Source of the DNA: an uncultured Roseateles sp. | GTDB lineage: Bacteria; Pseudomonadota; Gammaproteobacteria; Burkholderiales; Burkholderiaceae | NCBI GenBank assembly: GCA_946886855.1 | Contig: CAMPJJ010000180.1 | Span: 1 to 6,918 of the forward strand | Reading direction: 5' to 3' | DNA length: 6,918 bases | Part shown: piece by piece, positions 1-6,055 of the stretch | How the letters are laid out: each line of letters opens with the position of its first letter | How positions within the stretch are numbered: position 1 is the first letter of the stretch | The notes under the pieces: generated by a model | What the model saw: only the letters and a program-made list of their open reading frames with translations | Databases searched by the model: none | Told to the model about the DNA's origin: nothing | Made by a program: the position numbers and the translations under genes

Positions 1-120
1 CGCTTCCACGGATCCTCCGTGGATGCCCCGCGCTTCCACGGATCCTCCGTGGATGCCCCGCGCTTCCACGGATCCTCCGTGGATGGCCCGCTCTTCCATG
101 GATCCTCCGTGGATGCCCTT
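1..120 (+). repeat. Four tandem 30-bp repeats, in-frame decapeptide, each with an inverted repeat
   Basis: Units lie at 1-30, 31-60, 61-90 and 91-120 and may continue beyond the left edge. The first two are identical, the third differs by one base and the fourth is degenerate. They encode the decapeptide VDAPRFHGSS, or close variants, in the frame of the downstream gene. Each unit holds CCACGGA-TCC-TCCGTGG, a 7-bp inverted repeat with a 3-base loop, at 6-22, 36-52, 66-82 and 96-112. In the fourth unit one base changes (CCATGGA), which still allows a G-U pair in RNA. A unit length of 30 means that copy-number change keeps the reading frame. Confidence 0.95.
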
Positions 121-2028
121 TCACCGCTGCCGACGGCCAACGGCTTCGCGCCCATCGATCCAAGAGCGGGCAACGCGACGCCGGATGCTGAAGAAGCCCA
201 GCGCCTCGAGCTGCTGACCGGCGCGCAGATGCCTCATTCACCGGACGTGGCCGCCCTGTACGCGCGTCTGAACGGGAGTTACGACGATCGGGAAGCGCTG
301 AGCAAGGCCCTCGCCGGCGAAGCGGACTGGACCGCGCAGACTGACAACGATGCGCGCGCCTTGATGGCGGCCGTGCCGCCCTGTCTGATGGATCGAACGG
401 TCAGGGACAAGGTCCGACTGCTCCTGGCGGGCTGGGCGGAACGGCCGACGGCACTTCCTCCCCGAGGGCTGGCGCTGCGCTACAGCGAATTCATGCAGCT
501 CCTGACCGCCTTGAAGGCGGCGATCGCGCCGCAGAACCTCAAGGCGGACACGCTCCGGAGCAGACTCGCGCGCCTGACGGGGTGGGAGACCGAGCCGACG
601 GCTCCCGATGAGGCAGCCGCGCGGGCCGTCGGCGCGGCGGCCGTGCGCACCTTCGTGCTGGAACGAGCCAACGGTCGGGCGTTTCATCTCGATCTGAAGG
701 CCCCGGCCAACCACGATCAGGGCAGCGGGCCGGCGAAGTTCTCGTTGCCGCCACCCGGCGAAGTCAGCGGCCTGGGGCTTGCCGGCGTTGTCAACACCCT
801 GCGCGCGCACGGCTGTCAGCCGCTGGACAAGCGTGCGTATGAAGAGAGCAGCGAGATGCTGGGCCTCACCAGCCTCAGCGTGCTCGCCCCGGCGACGCGG
901 GTGGCCGCGCTGATGAGTCCCGGCATCAAACGGGTGGACGTCGATTTCGCGCGAAGCCCGCGCGTCCCCGCGATCGAGACCATCCGAGCGCTGATGGACA
1001 CACTCCCTGCCCAGGTCCGTCAGCTCTGGGTGTTCGGCGTCGACGATGCGCTCCGCACGGTGATGCGGGACGCGGACGGGTCCGCTGGATGGCGCCCCAA
1101 GCCGGGATGCCGTTGCCTGAAAAGGTGCGATTCGCCGCCACCGATCCTGTTCGACCCGCCGTCGGACCTCGCCACCCGCCCGGGGGGAGTCACGCTGCTG
1201 CGTTTCCTGCGACGACTGAGCGGACGGCTCACCGAGATGCCCCCGGAGGGCCGCGAGCACCGGATCGACCTGGCACGCGCCCGCGTGCAGCGCCTGCTCC
1301 AATCGATCCAGGGCCAGCCCGCGTTGCTGGACGAATTGCAGCACCATCTCCACGATGTCGGCGCCTGCGTCGATCAGCACCTGCACTGCCTCGCCGGGAT
1401 GGATCTGGCGGCGAGCGCCGGCGCCGCCCGGACCTGCGACGAGGCGGCGGGCGTGCTGCTGCGCATGGCGCTCCAGGACATCATCGACCGGCACGTCGGC
1501 ATCGTCAGCGCCCACGACCCCGAGAACCTGGAAAAGGCCATGGCCTTGCGCGCGCTGCTCGACCGGCGTCTGGCAGCGATCACGGGCAAGACCTTCGACG
1601 CCTCGTTCACGCCCTTCTACACGACGCTGGCCGGGATGAATGCGCAACGGCCCGGTCCGGACGGCGCGCCACTCGACGACAGCGCGTGGCCGCCGGAGAT
1701 GCATGCGCTGATCGACCGCTTGATCGGCGACGAGGTGCGCGCCGGATTCCCTGCCGTGCAGGACCTGCTGGAGGACGCCGCAGGCCCTGGACGCCGCGCC
1801 GCGGCGCAGTTGACGGACCAGCCGCTCTACCAGGACGCCGAGCGGACCTGGCAGCAGCGCTTCCTGGAGGCCGAGACGGACGCCGATCGCGCAGACGCCA
1901 GCGAAGCGGATCGATCGGCGTACCGGGCGATCCAGGTGGACATGCCGCGCGAACTGCGTGCCCAGCGCTTGTCCTTGATGGACAGCTGGTTGTCGCCGTT
2001 GCGCGAGGCCTTCCCCGACGACCGCTGA
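1..2028 (+). CDS. Putative NEL-type E3 ubiquitin ligase effector, copy 1 (5' end open)
   Basis: The frame is open from the first base, so the gene may start upstream; in-window candidates are the GTG codons at 19, 49, 79 and 109 inside the repeats. Residues are numbered from GTG 19 (669 aa). Residues 1-34 are decapeptide repeats. Residues 60-240 are mostly helical with the motif VPPCL (119-123). Residues 241-245 are FSLPP, followed by a strand/helix stretch that may be degenerate leucine-rich repeats (about 285-345). Residues 391-669 resemble a NEL domain: an FLRRL helix, RVQRLLQSIQGQPALL, then C450-V-D452 in the place of the catalytic Cys and Asp of IpaH/SspH ligases. The Arg that usually follows C-x-D is Gln here. 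The C-terminal half matches the second gene closely, with GDEVRAGFPA identical. Known NEL proteins are type III effectors that ubiquitinate host proteins; that role here is inferred. Oddity: a C-x-C-x3-C cluster at 364-370 that the paralogues lack. Confidence 0.72.
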   Translation, partial: RFHGSSVDAPRFHGSSVDAPRFHGSSVDGPLFHGSSVDALSPLPTANGFAPIDPRAGNATPDAEEAQRLELLTGAQMPHSPDVAALYARLNGSYDDREALSKALAGEADWTAQTDNDARALMAAVPPCLMDRTVRDKVRLLLAGWAERPTALPPRGLALRYSEFMQLLTALKAAIAPQNLKADTLRSRLARLTGWETEPTAPDEAAARAVGAAAVRTFVLERANGRAFHLDLKAPANHDQGSGPAKFSLPPPGEVSGLGLAGVVNTLRAHGCQPLDKRAYEESSEMLGLTSLSVLAPATRVAALMSPGIKRVDVDFARSPRVPAIETIRALMDTLPAQVRQLWVFGVDDALRTVMRDADGSAGWRPKPGCRCLKRCDSPPPILFDPPSDLATRPGGVTLLRFLRRLSGRLTEMPPEGREHRIDLARARVQRLLQSIQGQPALLDELQHHLHDVGACVDQHLHCLAGMDLAASAGAARTCDEAAGVLLRMALQDIIDRHVGIVSAHDPENLEKAMALRALLDRRLAAITGKTFDASFTPFYTTLAGMNAQRPGPDGAPLDDSAWPPEMHALIDRLIGDEVRAGFPAVQDLLEDAAGPGRRAAAQLTDQPLYQDAERTWQQRFLEAETDADRADASEADRSAYRAIQVDMPRELRAQRLSLMDSWLSPLREAFPDDR

Positions 2029-2112
2029 CGCCCGCAACGACCGCAACGACCGCGACGCCCGCAACGACCGCGGACGCCCGCAACGCCCGCCAACGCCCGC
2101 AACGCCCGCTGA
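2019..2112 (+). repeat. Degenerate 9/10-bp tandem array spanning the copy 1 stop codon
   Basis: About ten units of the form CG(A/C)CCGCAA follow one another. The first, CGACCGCTGA (2019-2028), contains the stop codon of the upstream gene. The last, CGCCCGCTGA (2103-2112), also ends in TGA. Units of ten bases (2065-2074, 2084-2093) break the 9-bp phase. On the minus strand, 2075-2109 has four GGG tracts separated by 6-7 bases, so it could form a G-quadruplex in DNA. The remaining 2113-2158 up to the next start shows no promoter, terminator hairpin or strong ribosome binding site that I can recognise. Confidence 0.85.
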
Positions 2113-2158
2113 GGCGACGCGGATCCCCACACGCTTCCGGCCCGAGCGGCCTGCTCCC

Positions 2159-4222
2159 ATGATGCCTTTCACTTCCACGGCTGCTTCGTCCTGCTTGAAC
2201 CCGTACGACCCAGACGCCGCCGCCGGCGACGCCCCTCGGGTCGGCACGTCGCCGTCGTTCCCCTGGTCCCTTCCCCCGGACGAGGTGGAGAAGATGGAGC
2301 GACTCGAACGAGGCGAGAGGCTGCGCCTCTCTCCGACGGTCGAACAATGCCTGAACCGGCTGGGGATCAACGACGGCGATTGGCCGGCCATCAAGTTCGC
2401 GCGGGCCTGTTCTGGCCGAGGTGGGTCCATTCCTCCCAGTGACGACGAGCTGCGGGCGATCATCACCGAGGTGCCCCTCTGCCTGCTGAACGGCCGTCAG
2501 CGGCTGCAGGCGCTTGCCGTGCGACAGCACGGCTGGCGCGGCTGGGAGCAGTCCCCTGACTTCGATCCGCAGGAAGGTGACACTGATCTGATCATCGCGA
2601 TCCTGGAAGCACTGGATGCCGCGCGGGGTCAGTGGGTGACCGATTGGGCCAGCGGGGGGGCAGGTCTTGCCCGATGGGAATCTGGCGCGACATCTCCGGC
2701 CGAGGCGCAGGCCAGGGCGAGCGGAGGACGCGCCTTGCGCCGGGTGGCGATGTGTCCGTCGACCGGCATCCTGAACCTCCACGGTCACGGGCTCACCCGC
2801 GCGCCGGCAGCTCGGTTCGCACTGCCGCCCCGGCCGATTGTGGAAGCGCTCAATCTGGGGAGGCGCGAGCTGGTGGTCCTCATGGGGACGGCACGCCCCT
2901 GGGATCGCCGCGCGATGTCCGACGCCATGGCGGCCCTGGTCGTGCCCTTCTGGAACCTCGAACTCAATGACTCCCAGGTCGTGCCCGCCGCTGTGGTTCC
3001 AGAACAGGCTGTGCACGTCAACCTCGATGGCGACCCGCAACGTTGCGTTGAACTCGCAGAGGCGCTGGCCGCCAGGCCACGCGGCGAGCTGCGGGAAGTG
3101 CAGGTCCATCGCCATCACGGAACTGCAGCGCTGAACTTTTCGCTTCAAGTGCCCGACGGATGGCGCGTCGAGCGGTCGCGTTTGCATTCCTCCTTGACCC
3201 GGCGGCCGCCACCTCCGGCGCCGGCCCCGGTGCTCGCCTACTGGGGAAGCAAGGATCCTGAGACCCTCAAACGCCGGCTCGACGCGCAGCAGGATGGCCC
3301 GCTGCTGCTGACTTTCCTTGAGGAGGCCCGGTCGCAGCTCGAGGCGGTCAGTCCGCTCGTCGCCCCGGCCTTGCGCGAGGAAATGCTGGCCCGCAGCCAG
3401 GTCCTGCTGCAGCGGCTGGCGGAAGAGCCGGCGATGATGTCCGAGCTGGCGATCGATCTCTCCGACACCTGGCCCTGCATCGATGCGAAGCGGCGCGTCC
3501 TCGACAACATGGAGATGACGCTGCTGGCGGGCAGCGGCATCGACAGGGAGGCCGCCAGCCTCCTGCTGCTGCGCTCGGCCCTGCGGCACCGGATCCATCT
3601 CCACGTCAGCATCACCGATCGGCGGGCGGAAAACCTCGAACGCGGCCTGGCCCTGGAGGCGCTGCTCGACCTGCGGCTGGCGCAGATCACCGGCAAGTCG
3701 TTCGCGCAGACGGGCGCGCCGGTCTACCGGTCGATCGCCGGCATGCGCGACGCCGCGGCCCATGCAGCCCCCACGCTGGAGGACTGGTCGGCGGAACAGC
3801 GCGCCACCGTCGAACAGATCCTCGGTGACGAAGTCCGCGCCGGTTTCCCCGCCCTGCGCGGGCTCATGGCCTCGGACCAGGCGCCCGCCAGCCGGGCGAT
3901 GGCGCAGCTGCTCCTCGATCCGTCGTACCAGGCGGCGAACGCCGCGCTGAACCGGGAGTTCCTGGCGGCCGAAGCGGACGTGGACGACGATCCCTCCGAC
4001 GCGGCGGCGGCGCGGCGTTACCAGGAGATCCAGGAACGGATGCCGCGGGAACTGGCCCGCCGGCGCTTCGAGCTGATGGACGTCTGGCTCGCGCCGATGC
4101 GGGAGGCCTTTGCCGTCCCGCCAAGAACCGGAATCGGTCGCGGGCAACTCATCGTGCCTCACGCCAAGGAGAACGCGGATGATCTCGATGCCTTCGACAC
4201 AGGGGCCGATCCCGGCCGATGA
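2159..4222 (+). CDS. Putative NEL-type E3 ubiquitin ligase effector, copy 2 (full length)
   Basis: 687 aa. The start is the first of two adjacent ATGs; no strong Shine-Dalgarno precedes it, but the resulting N-terminus resembles that of the third gene. The first 35 residues are rich in Ser, Thr, Pro and Ala with no charge before Asp17, as in type III secretion signals. There is no Sec signal peptide or membrane segment. Motifs: MERLERGE (46-53), VPLCLLNG (105-112), FALPP (220-224), a possible degenerate leucine-rich-repeat stretch (about 262-320), a proline-rich linker (350-357), then a NEL-like domain (about 365-651). C440-I-D442 sits in the catalytic C-x-D position, followed by M451-E452, as NEL domains often have Met or Ile shortly after that motif. 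A tail of about 35 residues after REAF (648-651) is absent from copy 1 and runs 44 bases into the next gene. Ligase activity and host targeting are inferred. A G7 tract lies at 2654-2660. Confidence 0.75.
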   Translation: MMPFTSTAASSCLNPYDPDAAAGDAPRVGTSPSFPWSLPPDEVEKMERLERGERLRLSPTVEQCLNRLGINDGDWPAIKFARACSGRGGSIPPSDDELRAIITEVPLCLLNGRQRLQALAVRQHGWRGWEQSPDFDPQEGDTDLIIAILEALDAARGQWVTDWASGGAGLARWESGATSPAEAQARASGGRALRRVAMCPSTGILNLHGHGLTRAPAARFALPPRPIVEALNLGRRELVVLMGTARPWDRRAMSDAMAALVVPFWNLELNDSQVVPAAVVPEQAVHVNLDGDPQRCVELAEALAARPRGELREVQVHRHHGTAALNFSLQVPDGWRVERSRLHSSLTRRPPPPAPAPVLAYWGSKDPETLKRRLDAQQDGPLLLTFLEEARSQLEAVSPLVAPALREEMLARSQVLLQRLAEEPAMMSELAIDLSDTWPCIDAKRRVLDNMEMTLLAGSGIDREAASLLLLRSALRHRIHLHVSITDRRAENLERGLALEALLDLRLAQITGKSFAQTGAPVYRSIAGMRDAAAHAAPTLEDWSAEQRATVEQILGDEVRAGFPALRGLMASDQAPASRAMAQLLLDPSYQAANAALNREFLAAEADVDDDPSDAAAARRYQEIQERMPRELARRRFELMDVWLAPMREAFAVPPRTGIGRGQLIVPHAKENADDLDAFDTGADPGR
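4166..4171 (+). promoter_or_regulatory. Shine-Dalgarno for the third effector-like gene
   Basis: AAGGAG lies seven bases before the ATG at 4179, inside the 3' end of the preceding gene. It is the clearest ribosome binding site among the three paralogues. It decides the start against the upstream in-frame ATG at 4110, and favours 4179 over the ATG at 4188. Its position suggests that this gene can be translated from the transcript of the gene before it. Confidence 0.75.
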
Positions 4223-5285
4223 CACGCTTGAAACGGTGGCCGCGTGGCATGCCGGCATCGATCCCGGCGTCCACCGGGCCGCCACGCCGCCTTCACCGCC
4301 CTGGGCGCTCCAGGCTGAAGAGGCGACGAAGATGGGCCGGCTTGAACGCGGGGAAACGCTGCCGCTCTCGACCACGGTCGAGCACTGCCTGGACCGGGTC
4401 GCCAAAGCGGACAGCGCCTGGAACAGCAGCCGCTTCCGACTGGTCTTCCATCCGGCGCGGCAGCATCCTCCGCGTGACGACGAAGTGGCAGCGATGCTCG
4501 CCGAGGTGCCCCTTTGCCTGTTGAACGGTCATGAGCGGGCGCTGGTCCTTGAGCAGCGACAACGCGGTCCGCGAGCCCCTGGGCCGGCCTGCCCGATGGA
4601 CCTGACGGTCGCCTGCATGGAGGCCTTGAATGCCGCACGAGGTGATCGCACCGTCCCCTGGACCCAGGCGCTGGCGCGGCTGGCCCGATGGGAGACGGAC
4701 GCGCCTTCGGCCCGGGAGGCGCAGGCCCGGGCGCATGGCGGGCGCGCGTTGCGCCAGGCCGTCAAGGACCCCAGCGATCCGACGCTCCATCTCATGGAGG
4801 ATGTCCTGAACCCGGACGCCCGTGAGTTCTCGTTGCCCCCCCGCGCCCTGCTCGCCGCGCTCGACCTGGGATCGAGAGCACTTCTTGCCGACCTGGGCCG
4901 GGCCCGGCCATTGCATCTCCAGGCCTTCCGTGACTCCGTGCCCGCCATGGCGCTGAGCCACTGGGATCTTTGCCTCACTGACCAGTCGGAAGCGAGCGCC
5001 GCATTGATCCCGGATCGCGCCAAGGAAGTCGGTCTCCGGGGCGATACCGATCGCTGTTGCCGTCTCGCCTTGGAACTGGTCAGCCAGCCGGGTCGCGACC
5101 TCCAGAAAGTGCGCATCCATGCTGCCGCGCCCGCATCGGCGCCAGGCTTTCCCCAGGCGCCCGCCGGGTGGCGCGTCGATCCCGAGGCATCGACATGGAC
5201 CCTGTGCCGGGAGGCTCCGCCGGCGACCGCGACCGCGTCAGCGGCCAGCGTGCCTCAGACCTCCAGCCACTCCTTGCGCACGTAG
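4179..5285 (+). CDS. Truncated effector paralogue, copy 3, lacking the NEL-like domain
   Basis: 368 aa from ATG 4179. It aligns with copy 2 from the start through about residue 345: RLERGETLPLS (54-64), EVPLCLLNG (109-117), RLARWE (167-172), EAQARAHGGRALR (180-192), FSLPP (217-221) and GWRV (330-333). The match fades in the Ala/Pro-rich linker, near base 5230, just where copy 2 enters its NEL-like domain. The final residues, about 359-368, are read from the antisense strand of livF, which also supplies the TAG stop. The catalytic C-x-D region is absent, so the product cannot be a ligase. It may be a decaying remnant, or a substrate-binding-only protein that still works or competes with its siblings; the sequence does not decide. 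The good ribosome binding site and intact frame over 1.1 kb argue against long-standing decay. A C7 tract lies at 4836-4842. Confidence 0.7.
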   Translation: MISMPSTQGPIPADDTLETVAAWHAGIDPGVHRAATPPSPPWALQAEEATKMGRLERGETLPLSTTVEHCLDRVAKADSAWNSSRFRLVFHPARQHPPRDDEVAAMLAEVPLCLLNGHERALVLEQRQRGPRAPGPACPMDLTVACMEALNAARGDRTVPWTQALARLARWETDAPSAREAQARAHGGRALRQAVKDPSDPTLHLMEDVLNPDAREFSLPPRALLAALDLGSRALLADLGRARPLHLQAFRDSVPAMALSHWDLCLTDQSEASAALIPDRAKEVGLRGDTDRCCRLALELVSQPGRDLQKVRIHAAAPASAPGFPQAPAGWRVDPEASTWTLCREAPPATATASAASVPQTSSHSLRT

Positions 5286-6055
5286 GCGTTCGCGCGCAGG
5301 TCCGCGGGCGTGCCTTCGAACACGATGCGGCCGTGGCCCATCACGTAGCAGCGCTCGGAGATCTCCAGCGCGATCGCCAGCTTCTGCTCGACCAGCAGCA
5401 CCGACACGCCGCGCCGCTTGAGCTCCTTGAGGTACTCCGCGACCAGCTCGACGATCTTGGGCGCCAGGCCTTCGGTGGGCTCGTCGATCATGATCAGGTC
5501 GGGGTCGCCCATCAGCGTGCGGCACAGCGTCAGCATCTGCTGCTCGCCGCCGGACAGCACGCCCGCCTCGGTGTGCTGGCGCTCCTTCAGGCGCGGGAAC
5601 ATCGCGTACATGTCGTCGAAGGTCCAGCGCGGCTGGCCGCCGCGCCGGCCGCCCTTCTCGCCCAGCATCAGGTTCTGGTGCACCGTGAGCTTGGGGAAGA
5701 TGTCCCGGTTCTCCGGCACGTAGCCGATGCCACGGTGCGCGATCTCGTAGGGCTTGCGGCCCAGCAGCGCCTCGCCGCCCCAGACGATGGCGCCGGTGCC
5801 GTCGACCTGGCCCATGATGGTCTTCACCGTCGTCGAGCGGCCCGAGCCGTTGCGGCCCAGCAGGCTGACGATCTCGCCCGGCCGGACCTCCATCGTCACG
5901 CCGTGCAGCACGTGGCTCTTGCCGTAGAAGGCATGGACGTTGTCGAGCCGCAGCGCCCGCGAGGCGGCGGCGGTCGCTCGTCCTGCGGACCCCGCCGCGT
6001 CCGTGGAGGCGGCGCGCATCGCGCCGATGTTGGTGTCGTTCATCGCGACGCTCAT
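5255..6055 (-). CDS. livF: Branched-chain amino acid ABC transporter ATP-binding protein LivF
   Basis: 266 aa cytoplasmic ATPase subunit of a LIV/HAAT-type importer, pairing with LivG to power uptake through LivH/LivM. Motifs: a Walker A variant GRNGSGRST (67-75) with Arg73 in place of the catalytic Lys, VPENRDIFP (113-121) at the Q-loop as in LivF proteins, signature LSGGEQQ (167-173), Walker B LIMIDEPTEGL (187-197), and Gln224 in VEQK where other ABC proteins have the H-loop His. The C-terminus KEWLEV is typical of complete LivF proteins. An Ala-rich extension of about 35 residues precedes the core, longer than in E. coli LivF. The ATG is chosen because GGGAG (6063-6067) lies seven bases upstream and because it overlaps the livG stop as ATGA, which implies translational coupling. 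The 3' end overlaps copy 3 of the effector family, convergently, by 31 bases. Confidence 0.95.
   Translation of the reverse strand: MSVAMNDTNIGAMRAASTDAAGSAGRATAAASRALRLDNVHAFYGKSHVLHGVTMEVRPGEIVSLLGRNGSGRSTTVKTIMGQVDGTGAIVWGGEALLGRKPYEIAHRGIGYVPENRDIFPKLTVHQNLMLGEKGGRRGGQPRWTFDDMYAMFPRLKERQHTEAGVLSGGEQQMLTLCRTLMGDPDLIMIDEPTEGLAPKIVELVAEYLKELKRRGVSVLLVEQKLAIALEISERCYVMGHGRIVFEGTPADLRANAYVRKEWLEV

Noticed and set aside
1..120. A CRISPR array
   Set aside because: The units are directly adjacent with no unique spacers, and they encode a repeated peptide in frame.
1085..1130. A dispersed REP-like palindrome inserted in copy 1, suggested by GGCGCC and CCGGGATG elements
   Set aside because: The segment aligns without length change to the GWR region of copies 2 and 3, so there is no insertion, and the palindrome is imperfect.
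2029..2158. An hrp_II/PIP-box (spaced TTCG elements) promoter before copy 2
   Set aside because: No TTCG pair with the expected spacing is present here, nor before copy 3. Regulation with type III secretion genes is therefore not supported by the sequence.
238..2466. A 742-codon minus-strand open frame
   Set aside because: It is antisense to copy 1 and the start of copy 2, of biased composition and without motifs. It also crosses the 9-bp repeat array, which leaves frames open by its composition.
1607..4405. A 932-codon open frame on the minus strand, longer than any plus-strand gene here
   Set aside because: It runs through two paralogues that show protein-level conservation and shared motifs only in the plus-strand frames. 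Its own product is Arg-, Gly- and Pro-rich without recognisable domains. Long antisense frames are common in GC-rich DNA.
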